Shown here in pieces: positions 1 to 9,200 of a DNA stretch of 64,000 bases. The stretch covers positions 1-64,000 of the forward strand of contig NZ_BFAQ01000016.1 in NCBI RefSeq assembly GCF_002933855.1. The letters run 5' to 3'. Position 1 is the stretch's first letter. Every line of letters starts with the position of its first letter. The notes under the pieces were generated by a model. The model had not been told where the DNA came from and made no database searches. It saw only the letters and a list, made by a program, of their open reading frames with translations. Made by a program: the position numbers and the translations under genes. The stretch is from Vibrio penaeicida (lineage in GTDB: Bacteria; Pseudomonadota; Gammaproteobacteria; Enterobacterales; Vibrionaceae).

Positions 1-878
1 TCTGATGGGAAGCGCATGGCATCGGTCATTGAGGTCAGGATATTGACCTCTTTTCCCTTAATCGTTTTCGTGAGTAATCTCACTTCAACCGTTTCTGATA
101 GGTCCGGGAACTTCCGCCTTGCTTGAGGACTCGCTCTCAAGGCAATCACTCTGTCATTACGACCTAACTTCTTAATTACTGTGTATTGGGTATCTTTCCT
201 CATTGGCATCAACCAATGGCGCTCTTCACCTGTCTGTTGCCAACGATTGAGTAATCCCAGAGAGTAAAACCCTCTGTCAAACAGAGTCAGGCTATTATCG
301 GGAGTCGTTTCGATGAGGCGCTCAGCCAGCACCATCTCATTCGTTTTATAGCTATCGAAAGCGCTCGCTATCATCATGTGGCTGGTTAATTCCATCTGAC
401 AAACCATGCGAACTTGTGGGAAAGCACCATGACCATTTTGATTCGAGGCGGATTGATATCGCTCTCTGTTCTCAGGAGTGTCTGGCGTCCGCCAGACGAC
501 TCCATCTACACCAAGGAGCTTGAGTCCAGACCAAGTCGGATGCTCGGCTTGCTGATGCCACATTTTCTGACTTTGATGAAAGACTTCTTTTACTGCATCG
601 ACACCTAGCCGCTGGCGAGCTTGAACAACAGCACTAGGAGCCACTAAAGGTTTCTTTCCTGGCAACATCAAATTCGCTTTACTCACAATACTCCAAACAG
701 GTTCCTGTCGATAAAGAGACATGGCGATAACGGTCCAAACAGCCATATCTAAAGGGATACGGCGTTTTCTCATGGTAGACACACCCGAAGTTTCAAGACA
801 TTGATTGATAAAGTCTGGGCAAAGAATATCAGAGAGTTTCCCGAGTTCTTCAGTGTTTGGTGCATAGCCATTAGCCAT
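1..878 (-). CDS. IS4-family transposase (InsG-like), C-terminus beyond window
   Basis: Catalyses cut-and-paste transposition of the surrounding element. The visible ~292 residues start [17 protein letters not shown] and contain, in order, an N-terminal IS4-specific domain (LRKRR-like [15 protein letters not shown]), [15 protein letters not shown], the first catalytic Asp region [17 protein letters not shown], and the second Asp region [15 protein letters not shown]. These line up with E. coli IS4 InsG as I remember it, including a shared VCQMELTSH block. The third catalytic residue (Glu, in the YREIK-type motif) is off the left edge, so intactness cannot be judged. No stop or frameshift is seen in the visible part. 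The start at 878 is the first ATG in frame; the frame stays open upstream to a TAG, so a non-ATG start slightly further out is possible. Confidence 0.9.
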   Translation of the reverse strand, partial: MANGYAPNTEELGKLSDILCPDFINQCLETSGVSTMRKRRIPLDMAVWTVIAMSLYRQEPVWSIVSKANLMLPGKKPLVAPSAVVQARQRLGVDAVKEVFHQSQKMWHQQAEHPTWSGLKLLGVDGVVWRTPDTPENRERYQSASNQNGHGAFPQVRMVCQMELTSHMMIASAFDSYKTNEMVLAERLIETTPDNSLTLFDRGFYSLGLLNRWQQTGEERHWLMPMRKDTQYTVIKKLGRNDRVIALRASPQARRKFPDLSETVEVRLLTKTIKGKEVNILTSMTDAMRFPS

Positions 879-906
879 GGCGAGAGCGGTTGTGAGTTGC
901 AAAACA

Positions 907-938
907 AAAGGTCCTAACCATAGAAAGTTAGGACCTTT
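907..938. terminator. Hairpin guarding the transposase gene of the IS
   Basis: A perfect 12-bp inverted repeat (AAAGGTCCTAAC / GTTAGGACCTTT) with an 8-base loop lies just inside the IS end. On the minus strand it is followed by TTTTGTTTT, so it has the form of a Rho-independent terminator that would stop transcription entering the element from outside before it reaches the transposase. Such guards against impinging transcription are known for IS elements; its activity here is inferred. Confidence 0.6.
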
Positions 939-976
939 ATAACGCTTCTAGAGGATCGTTCAACCGATCATTTTGA

Positions 977-995
977 CCTTAACTGATCGGCATTA
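977..995 (-). repeat. Terminal inverted repeat of the IS4-like element
   Basis: The minus strand reads TAATGCCGATCAGTTAAGG from 995 inward. It agrees with the E. coli IS4 terminal repeat from memory. The partner end is outside the window. Confidence 0.65.
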
Positions 996-1037
996 GCACT
1001 TAGTGCTCCTTTTTTATTTGTGTTTTATTAAGTGTTT

Positions 1038-2213
1038 TTATCTGGTTAACCAAGATTTCGGGTTTTGAGCTTTACTGTTCCGACGAATCTCAAAGTATAG
1101 GGAGGTTCTGTCTTGACCTCCCGTATCCCCTGCGAGTGCAATGGTTTCACCGGCTTGTACTTTGTCGCCTTCTTTTTTCATCAGAGTCTGATTAAAGCCG
1201 TACAACGTCATGTCGCCCTTTCCATGGTCGACTAACACAAGCAAGCCATAGCCTCGTAAGTATTCTGCGAAAACCACGGTTCCCGAATACACGGCTTTTA
1301 CAGGTTGTTGGTGTTTAGCGCTGATCACCATACCTTTCCAGTTTACCTGCCCAGTCTGTTTTGTGCCGTAATTGTGCAACACTCTACCTCGCAGTGGCCA
1401 CGGAAGCCGTCCTTTTTGCTTGCTTAAACCGTTCATTGGAATAGCGGCGCGTTTTGCGGCTTTGGCGATTTCGGCTTTCAACCGGTTTTCGTTGCGTTGC
1501 AATTCGGACAAATACGTTTTGTCGTTCTTAACGGTGCTTTTAATTTTAGAGACGGTTTTCTTACGGTTTGATTGTGAACTGGTCAGTGCTTTCTTCTTGG
1601 ATTTTTGAGTTGCCAGCAAATCGGATATTTCTTGTTGTTTTTGCCTCAACGCACGGTGGGTGGTTTCCAATTCGGTTTCAGTTGCCATGAGTTCTTCAAT
1701 GGCTTTAGTGCGCTCTTTGGCTAAGTGTTGGAAATAGTGCCCAATGCGATCCAATTCGGCTTTGTTATCACTTTGCAGAAGGGATGCTGCATCGTATTTG
1801 CGTCGAGTTATGTAATAGGTTTTGACCAGCTCTTTTAAAGTATCACTTTGTGATTTTTGCTGCTTCTCTAATGAGGACTTCTGTTTCTGGTATTGGCTTA
1901 GGTTGGTGTTGGCTTTCTTTAGGTTGGCTTCAGTCTGCTTGATCGTCTTCTCTATCGCATTGATTGAAAGCTCTTGTTTTTTGAGTTCGCCTTGCAGTTT
2001 GTTGAGCTGCTTCTGTGCTTTATTGAGCTGCTGCTGTTGGCGAGAAATTTCTGTCTTTACCCCTTTAAGTTCAGTTTGAGAAGCCGCAAGTGTACTGCCA
2101 CTGAATGTCGAGATAACTATAAGAAGACATGAGAAAACGCCAGCGCGAAATGCACTGGCGTTTAAGGAATACTGTAAATTAAACAGGTTCATCCGTATGA
2201 ATCGTTCCGCCAT
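1038..2213 (-). CDS. envC: EnvC-like murein hydrolase activator
   Basis: Periplasmic activator of the AmiA/AmiB-type amidases that split septal peptidoglycan at division. The protein (391 aa) has an N-terminal hydrophobic signal segment (about residues 22-45), a long Gln/Lys-rich coiled coil (about 45-250) and a C-terminal LytM/M23 domain (about 270-390). The LytM domain is degenerate: the usual zinc-binding HxxxD is replaced around NWKGMVIS and the HxH motif by LYFEIRR, as expected of an activator rather than an enzyme. It lies 44 bp downstream of gpmI on the same strand, the order also found in E. coli. An alternative start is ATG at 2192 (MNLFNLQYS); neither start has a strong ribosome binding site. 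Confidence 0.9.
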   Translation of the reverse strand: MAERFIRMNLFNLQYSLNASAFRAGVFSCLLIVISTFSGSTLAASQTELKGVKTEISRQQQQLNKAQKQLNKLQGELKKQELSINAIEKTIKQTEANLKKANTNLSQYQKQKSSLEKQQKSQSDTLKELVKTYYITRRKYDAASLLQSDNKAELDRIGHYFQHLAKERTKAIEELMATETELETTHRALRQKQQEISDLLATQKSKKKALTSSQSNRKKTVSKIKSTVKNDKTYLSELQRNENRLKAEIAKAAKRAAIPMNGLSKQKGRLPWPLRGRVLHNYGTKQTGQVNWKGMVISAKHQQPVKAVYSGTVVFAEYLRGYGLLVLVDHGKGDMTLYGFNQTLMKKEGDKVQAGETIALAGDTGGQDRTSLYFEIRRNSKAQNPKSWLTR

Positions 2214-2218
2214 AAGAC

Positions 2219-2241
2219 GAGGCTGAAGCAGTTCCAGCCTC
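2219..2241 (-). other. Hairpin between gpmI and envC
   Basis: A 7-bp perfect stem (GAGGCTG / CAGCCTC) with a 9-base loop fills most of the 44-bp gpmI-envC spacer, where the envC ribosome binding site would be expected. It has no T run, so it is not a terminator. It could stabilise the upstream mRNA or limit envC translation; function not shown. Confidence 0.4.
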
Positions 2242-2257
2242 TTGATTATGAGGATGA

Positions 2258-3796
2258 TTATTTCAGATTAACGATCACCTGACCAGTCATCTCAGCAGGG
2301 ATTTCCAGATCTGATAGCTGAAGCATTGTCGGAGCAAGGTCAGACAGCTTACCGCCTTCAACAAACTCAAGCTCACGGCTACCCACGTATACCAATGGAA
2401 CTGGAAGGTTAGTGTGCGCAGTGTGCGTACCGCCTGTTTCAGGGTCGACCATCATTTCCGCGTTACCGTGGTCAGCCGTAATAAGAACCTGGCCGTCTAC
2501 TTCACGAATGGCTTCAACCACTTTACCTACGCATGCATCTACAGCTTCGATAGCTTGGACTGCTGCTTCGTAAACGCCTGTGTGACCAACCATATCTGGG
2601 TTAGGGTAGTTACAAATGATAGAGTCGTATTTGCCTGATTTGATAGCAGCGACGAATTTCTCAGTCAGTTCAGCAGAGCTCATTTCTGGCTGTAGGTCGT
2701 ACGTTGCCACTTTAGGAGAAGCAACTAAGCTACGCTCTTCACCTTCAAATTCAGCTTCTACGCCACCATTGAAGAAGAAAGTAACGTGTGCGTATTTTTC
2801 TGTTTCAGACATACGAAGCTGAGTTTTGCCACACTTAGATAACCACTCACCTAGTGTGTTGTCTAGAGAAGCTGGTGGGAATGCCGTTGCCAGAGGAATA
2901 TCTGCCGCATATTGCGTCAGCATAACGAACTCTGCTGATGGGAATACGTTGCGCTCGAAACCAGCGAAATCGGTAACGAAAGTACGCGTAATTTGACGAG
3001 CACGGTCCGCACGGTAGTTCATGAAGATAACGGCATCGCCATCTTGAATGCTTGCGTCTTCTTGACCTTCTGTTTGAAGTACTGTCGCTTTAACGAATTC
3101 ATCGTTTTCATCACGAGCGTATGCCGCTTCTAAACCTTCAACAGCGCTGTTGTATGTGAATTCTGCTTTTGCTTCAGTCAGCAATTCGTAAGCGACTTGA
3201 ACGCGATCCCAGTTGTTATCACGATCCATTGCAAAGTAACGGCCCACCAACGAAGCCACTCGACCTTTACCTAGCTCGGCAAACAAGTCATCAAAACGTT
3301 TTAGAGAGTTTTCGGCGCTACGTGGTGGAGTGTCACGTCCGTCAAGGAAGCAGTGAAGGTAAATCTTTTCTGCACCACGTGCTGCTGCCATTTTTACTGC
3401 AGCGTAAATGTGGTCTTCGTGGCTGTGAACGCCACCTGGAGACATTAGACCCATCAAGTGAACGGCTTTACCTGCGTTAACGGCTTTGTCGATAGCAGCA
3501 ACCAATGCTTCATTCTGTTCGAACTCACCATCAGCAATCGACTTAGTAATACGAGTTAAGTCTTGGTATACCACACGGCCTGCCCCAATGTTGGTGTGAC
3601 CCACTTCTGAGTTACCCATTTGACCGTCAGGCAGACCTACATCAAAACCAGATGCAGAAATAAGTGTGTTTGGCTGGGTTGCTAACAGCTCATCCATAAC
3701 CGGTGTTTTAGCGTTAGCAATAGAGTTGCTTGCTGAGTCTTCGCGGTGTCCCCACCCATCCAAAATAACTAGAGCCATTGGCTTCTTAGCTGACAT
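2258..3796 (-). CDS. gpmI: 2,3-bisphosphoglycerate-independent phosphoglycerate mutase
   Basis: Cytosolic, manganese-dependent enzyme interconverting 3- and 2-phosphoglycerate in glycolysis and gluconeogenesis. The 512 aa length is typical. It carries the alkaline-phosphatase-superfamily metal motif [10 protein letters not shown] (Asp13) and the phospho-serine motif [11 protein letters not shown] (Ser63), then the substrate-binding [12 protein letters not shown] and the C-terminal metal site ITADHGNAE with HTAHTN. ATG at 3796 follows an AGGTTAG-type ribosome binding region. envC follows directly and is probably cotranscribed. Confidence 0.97.
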   Translation of the reverse strand: MSAKKPMALVILDGWGHREDSASNSIANAKTPVMDELLATQPNTLISASGFDVGLPDGQMGNSEVGHTNIGAGRVVYQDLTRITKSIADGEFEQNEALVAAIDKAVNAGKAVHLMGLMSPGGVHSHEDHIYAAVKMAAARGAEKIYLHCFLDGRDTPPRSAENSLKRFDDLFAELGKGRVASLVGRYFAMDRDNNWDRVQVAYELLTEAKAEFTYNSAVEGLEAAYARDENDEFVKATVLQTEGQEDASIQDGDAVIFMNYRADRARQITRTFVTDFAGFERNVFPSAEFVMLTQYAADIPLATAFPPASLDNTLGEWLSKCGKTQLRMSETEKYAHVTFFFNGGVEAEFEGEERSLVASPKVATYDLQPEMSSAELTEKFVAAIKSGKYDSIICNYPNPDMVGHTGVYEAAVQAIEAVDACVGKVVEAIREVDGQVLITADHGNAEMMVDPETGGTHTAHTNLPVPLVYVGSRELEFVEGGKLSDLAPTMLQLSDLEIPAEMTGQVIVNLK

Positions 3797-4034
3797 AGTT
3801 CTAACCTCGTCAAATTCAAAGTAACTGATAAATCAAATTAGCGTAATTTTACTACACTTTATAGGTGAAACTGTAGCCTTAGATCAAATAATGATCGCGA
3901 CTGACTGTTACAAGTTTTCAAAAGTGCGTTGCAGTTGGAACAGATTATTGCGAATTACAGGAAGGAAAGACAATCATTTTCAGTGGCGGACGGTATTGAG
4001 AGTGTCTATTCCTAGGCTAAGTTTGAGGGAAGTT

Positions 4035-4077
4035 AAATCTCGCTGAACCAAGCATCTTGAGGTCACTTGGGTATATT
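4035..4077. repeat. Solitary end of the Vibrio interspersed repeat
   Basis: The stretch reading CGCTGAACCAAGCATCTTG then AGGTCACTTGGGTATAT matches, with a few substitutions, the reverse complement of the left end of the full repeat at 34282-34550. Only about 40 bp are present, with no second end nearby. It sits between the divergent-looking gpmI promoter region and the pbpC terminus; the rest of this 290-bp gap shows nothing I can name. Confidence 0.7.
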
Positions 4078-4086
4078 GAGTGCCAA

Positions 4087-6282
4087 TTACTTAAAAACTT
4101 GGATAACGACATTATCGCAATGGATAAGGCAGGCGGTTAATTGATAGCGACCATCGCTTAACTGATCAAATTCAATCTCTGGCTTTGAAAGTGGCTGATC
4201 ATTCAAATACCAACCAGCATTCTCAACGCTCGCTTTTAGGTTTAAAACTTGCCCAGGGTAGGGGAAAAACTGCATTTCGTTCTGAGGTGTTAAAATCGTG
4301 ACGCGTTCTTGGCGAATAGGTGTGGATTGATTCAAAGAGACCCCTTTTGATAGCGACCACTGCTGCAACGGCTCTGGCCACTGATGCAAAGTGTTGAAAG
4401 GTTCTTGGTATCTCAACGTTGGTGGTGCTTGCTCGTCAATTAGCCATGCTGGTTGAGTGCTCAAACAATCTTCTTGTTTAATCTGCGCCTGTAATAACCC
4501 ACTTGGCCAACACACAATGCTAGAAGACACATTGATAGGTTTGATGAGTGGCTTAGATTCTGGTGGAAGTAAATCAAACACATCAAACATGATGGGAGCG
4601 GCTTGCTTGGCTCCAGTTTGCCCTACGTTGGGCGAGCCATCCGGTCTTCCTACCCAAACCCCAACTGTGTATTTAGGGCTCACGCCAATGGACCAAGCAT
4701 CGCGGAATCCGTAACTGGTGCCTGTTTTCCACGCGACTTTTCTGCCGTGCGCAGGGGCAAAGCGCTTAGGTGGTGGAATTTGAGACAATATATCAAACAG
4801 AATCCAACTCGCTTCTGGGGTCAGTAATTTATTCTGCGCCGTTGTTTCACCTTCAAGGTACCTCGGTTTTATGGCAATCCCTTCTTTTGCTAATGAAGAG
4901 TAGAGAGAAACAAGACCTTCTAAGTTAGTACCTACTCCGCCTAAAGCAAAAGATAAGTTTGCTTCATCTGCCTTTAGGGGGATTTGGCTAGTATTTAAAA
5001 AACGTAGGAACTCTTCAGGGCCAAGCAAGCTAAGAACTTGTACGACAGTAGAGTTCTTAGAGAGTTGCAGCGCTTTGTCCATGCGGATCGGACCGCTGAA
5101 ATAACGGTTAAAGTTCTGTGGCTGGTAGTTCCCATGTGCAATAGGAATGTCCATCATTAAACTGCCACTGTGGATAAGCTGTTTTTCCAGTGCCATTCCG
5201 TAAATAAAGGGCTTCAAAGTTGAGCCGGGGGAGCGAATTGCCTGCACCATGTCGACATGCCCATAACGACGCAAGTTCGCGAAGTCGGCGGAACCTTTGT
5301 AAGCAATCACTTCTCCGGTAGCGTTCTCCATCACAAGCACGGCGCTGGAGAGTGTGGATGACCAATCTGTCGAGCGCTTTGATATCAGTTCTTCGATTGA
5401 AGATTGCAATGTGTGATTGATGAAGGTGTCAAACTCTGCAAGGCTTGGCTGGTTTGAGCGCAGCCTTCTCGCAAGTAGTGGGCTCATCACTGGCGAAAGG
5501 AACCTTGACGCACCAAGTGGGGAGCTTGCTAATAGACGAGTGGTGGAGTCCGTCAGTGCCAACGCTCCGCTAACCCTGTGCAGAACTTTGTTCCTTGCCG
5601 TTAATGCACGTTTAGGATGGCGATCGGGGCGAGTACTGCTCGGGCGCTGAGGCAGTACTACTAAAGTGAGCGATTCGGTTAAATTGAGGTTCTGAGCCGA
5701 CTTACCGAAGTAACGTTGTGCTCCGGCTTCGACCCCTTCAATGTTTCCCCCCATTGGCGTGTGGGTCAGGTACAAATCTAAGATCTCTTCCTTGTTGTAA
5801 GCCAGCTCGATTTGTATCGCTCTAAATATTTGCTCAACTTTACCTGCGTATGAACGCTCATAAGGATAAAACATGCGCGCGACCTGCATCGTTATGGTGG
5901 AGCCACCTGAAATCACACGCCCATGTGAGACTTGTTGAATCAATGCTCTAGCAAGGGAAAATGGGTTAAAGCCGGGGTGAACGTAAAAGTACTTATCTTC
6001 ATATTCCAGCAAAGCCGTTAAGTACACATCCGAGACTGGGCGTACAACCTTTCCATTTTGCACTTGGTGTTTTATTGAGGTTCGAAAAATACCTTTTGAG
6101 TTGGAAAATTGGCGTAGCACCTCGCCATTTTTACTGTAGACCGTGGTGCTGTGATCCAATTTCTGTGCAAGGTTAAGAGGTGAGCGGGCATTCGCGATAA
6201 AAAAAGCTCCGACGATAAGCAGTATTAGAATCAAAATACTGCTTAACGCCCCAATGCATAGTCGCTTGGATAAAGGCTTCAT
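4087..6282 (-). CDS. pbpC: Penicillin-binding protein 1C
   Basis: Bifunctional inner-membrane peptidoglycan synthase of the PBP1C type (731 aa). One N-terminal transmembrane anchor (about 9-31) is followed by a GT51 glycosyltransferase domain with the catalytic region LLEYEDKYFYVHPG (Glu95) and SGGSTITMQVARM, then a transpeptidase domain with SxxK as STLK (Ser354), SxN as SKN and KTGTS before YGFRDAW, and a C-terminal BiPBP_C-type beta domain. It starts 11 bp after the macroglobulin gene stop with no clear ribosome binding site, suggesting translational coupling. The pairing with a macroglobulin gene is conserved in many proteobacteria and suggests wall repair coupled to protease defence. Confidence 0.95.
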   Translation of the reverse strand: MKPLSKRLCIGALSSILILILLIVGAFFIANARSPLNLAQKLDHSTTVYSKNGEVLRQFSNSKGIFRTSIKHQVQNGKVVRPVSDVYLTALLEYEDKYFYVHPGFNPFSLARALIQQVSHGRVISGGSTITMQVARMFYPYERSYAGKVEQIFRAIQIELAYNKEEILDLYLTHTPMGGNIEGVEAGAQRYFGKSAQNLNLTESLTLVVLPQRPSSTRPDRHPKRALTARNKVLHRVSGALALTDSTTRLLASSPLGASRFLSPVMSPLLARRLRSNQPSLAEFDTFINHTLQSSIEELISKRSTDWSSTLSSAVLVMENATGEVIAYKGSADFANLRRYGHVDMVQAIRSPGSTLKPFIYGMALEKQLIHSGSLMMDIPIAHGNYQPQNFNRYFSGPIRMDKALQLSKNSTVVQVLSLLGPEEFLRFLNTSQIPLKADEANLSFALGGVGTNLEGLVSLYSSLAKEGIAIKPRYLEGETTAQNKLLTPEASWILFDILSQIPPPKRFAPAHGRKVAWKTGTSYGFRDAWSIGVSPKYTVGVWVGRPDGSPNVGQTGAKQAAPIMFDVFDLLPPESKPLIKPINVSSSIVCWPSGLLQAQIKQEDCLSTQPAWLIDEQAPPTLRYQEPFNTLHQWPEPLQQWSLSKGVSLNQSTPIRQERVTILTPQNEMQFFPYPGQVLNLKASVENAGWYLNDQPLSKPEIEFDQLSDGRYQLTACLIHCDNVVIQVFK

Positions 6283-6293
6283 CGCGCAATCGC

Positions 6294-9200
6294 TTATGGG
6301 CGAATGGTGATGGATTCGATGGAGCGATAGGGTTTGTAAATCAGTTTTTCAGGCTGATACATCTTTTCCATAAAGAGCGCCGGCAGTGTCGAAACCCCCG
6401 GTGTTTCAGCACGTAAAACATAATTGATTCGGTAACGCTGCCCTTTTTTCATATTGGTTGAAGCAATCAATCGGTCGTTTCGGTATTCCAACATGTCCCA
6501 CTTACTGCTCTCAATCACCTTAGAGGACTTTATAATGTCCGCGCTATTGGTAAATTGTGGATTTTCCAATACGAAGCCAGTAGGAAGGTACTCAACAATC
6601 AGCGCGTTATTGGCTTTCTCTTTTAGGTTGTAATCGACCGAAACAATTAACTTGTCTCCTACTTTGAGAGGTTGCCCTTTGTAGATACTGCCATCTTCTA
6701 AGCGATAAGAGCGAAGTGCTTTATTGAAATTGATAGTGGAGTTCAAATAACTTGAATTGGCGAGCCCTTTTGTTGCCAGTTGAAGGAAGACGGATTGATC
6801 ACCCGCTAGAGATACCGTGCTTCCTACCGCCAGCAGTTCTTGCCCTGAACCTTGGCTGGATGCTTTTCTTTCGACATCATTTTCGCGAATGAGCAACTCT
6901 ACCGTTTCGTTGGTGTCGTCTTTTAAGGCGATACCCGCTCTCACGAGTGCAATGCGTTCTTGCGTGCTTAGGTAGGATTTACTCGCCGACAGTTCCATGA
7001 CTCGAATAGCAAGACGGTTCCTTAATTCAATCATGTCTGGGCTTAGCTTCATGACTTTCTGTACATCTTCGAGAATAGAAATCGTTAATGCTAGATCACG
7101 AACATCGCTTCCATACTCGTAATACGATACGCGGCTTCGCATCGCGTCGGATTCCGCCCATGACAGATACTCTTCGCCCTGTTTGGTTTGTCCATTGAGA
7201 AGGAATGCCCCACCTAAATGTGCCGCAGACAGTCTTGAAATCCCGTGCCTTGGGCTATCTTTTAACGTGGACTGTGTACTGTAGAGCTGTGCGTTATTCA
7301 CTAAACCTGCTTTCGCACCTAGCCAAAGTGCGTAGAAATGGCTGGCATCGGTGGATTTACTTGCGCCGATATAACGCGTTAGGTTTTCCAAGGCTTTAGC
7401 GAGCATTTGTTCAGGAACAGCATCACTAAAGCGCGCGTTGGCTTCGAGTAAGTATTCAGTCACGTACATGCTCAGCCAAGGATCAGCAGAGCCATGTTTG
7501 CTCCAGAGTGAGAAACTGCCGTTGGCTTTTTGCATGGTCGACAATCGATTCATCGAATCTTCAATAATTTGACGAACAGGTTTGCCGTCTGCTGCCTTGG
7601 CTTTTACCTGATTGAGATCGCTGTCTTCAAACAACCATGGCATCGCCTTACTAGTAGTTTGCTCAGCGCATCCGTAAGGATAACGGAATAAATCTGATGC
7701 ATGTTCAGCGACATTCAGTTGTGGCGAGCGAGAGAAGGTCACTACTGCAAATTGCTCGGTGAAATCTTGGTAGTTCTTCCATAAATCCGGCGTTAATTCA
7801 AAAGACTCGTTTCCTACGCTTTCTGTATTTTCGGTACTTCCGGCTTTTTCTGCGCTTTCCTTGCTTTTGGGCGTCAACGTAATCAGAGTGCGCTGGCTCA
7901 CCATTGGCTGACCAATGCGAACAGGAAGGGTCCAGTCTCGCTGTTGGCGATATTGGCTGTTGTCTTCGCCTTTTGCATCAATGGTTAGCTTGAGCGAAAT
8001 CGTCTCTGAACTTGAGTGAATCTGACCCACCTCAAATGGGATAGGCACGCCTGTACGTTCTCCATCTTTAAGCGTGAACTCAAACTCTGAATCCCCAGGT
8101 AACGACAAAATGTCATCTGCTGTAATGGAGGCCTTAATCGTCTGGCTTACACCCGAAGTGTTAAAGAGTTCCATATAGGTTTGGCTAGAGTCGCCCGGTG
8201 CTAAAAATCTCGGTACGGCAAGTTCAGCCACAATCGGTGCAGAAATGGTAATGTTCGATTCCGATTGTCCGAATTGATTGTCGGTAAATGCCATCGCAAC
8301 GACTTGTGCCTGACCGTTGTAATCTGGGATATCTACCGTGACATTGGCTTCACCATTTTGGTCAAACTGAATCAATTCCGACATGATGGTGATGGTTTTG
8401 CTTTCGACTAAATCATCTTTACTGACATTTAAATCGATTTCCTGATCACCACCATATCGATGGTGCGTGACAAAGGAGTCCGGTCTTGTCTGATACAAAC
8501 GTGAGTACAAATCAATCACGTCACCTTGGTAGCGCCTGTGCGAGAAGAACCAATCCGCCATTTTAGGAGGGTGGTACTTGGCAAGGTTTACGATGCCTCT
8601 ATCCATAAGCGAAAGCGTAACCCAAGCGCGCGTTTCTACCGCTTTATCGAGTTTTACTTTGATGGTGGCAGGCTCTAGAGGCAGTAGTTTCTCTGCATGC
8701 TCAATAGAGATGGGGAGTCGACGAGCTTCGCGATCCAGCATCACTGGGGCAACGGCAAAGTAGCGCCTCGGTAATGCATTTCCTGATGGATCTTGATCGG
8801 TTGCACTGCTGACCAAGGTCGCGGTTAAGTAAAGATCGTGGCGATTGGTGTTTGGAGCCAGTGCTATTTCAAATTGGTGCTGACCTGCAGCAATGGTGTG
8901 GCGTTGCTGCAAAAGAGACTGCCCGCCATCCAAGCTGAGCATTAACTCACCCGCTTGTTTACTAAACAGAGACACTTGAACCGTGTCACCAGCGTTATAG
9001 CGTTTCTTGTCTAACGTAAGGGAAAGCTGATCCGGTTTAACTGGTTGTTGAGCATTCCCTTCATTCCAACCTGCCCAAAATGGATAGCGTGTAATGGTGC
9101 CATCTTCGGTGCGAAGTGTAAGTCGGTAACGTCCCCAGTCAAGCTTAAGTTGAAGTGGTACAGATTGGTCGGCGATGGTGTCAATTTGGTTCACCTCAAC

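Larger units (their letters stand above)
1..995 (-). mobile_element. IS4-family insertion sequence, right part only (cut by window edge)
   Basis: The element is defined by an IS4-type transposase read on the minus strand and by an outer end at about 995. Read inward from there the end begins TAATGCCGATCAGTTAAGG, which from memory matches the terminal repeat of Escherichia coli IS4. The other end and any target duplication lie outside the window. A 12-bp stem hairpin sits between the end and the transposase start. The base next to the element begins a short hairpin followed by a T run (996-1014), so the insertion may have landed in a terminator; that is inference. Confidence 0.85.

Noticed and set aside
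414..608. 64-aa plus-strand frame within the IS
   Set aside because: Antisense to the transposase, which is well supported on the minus strand.
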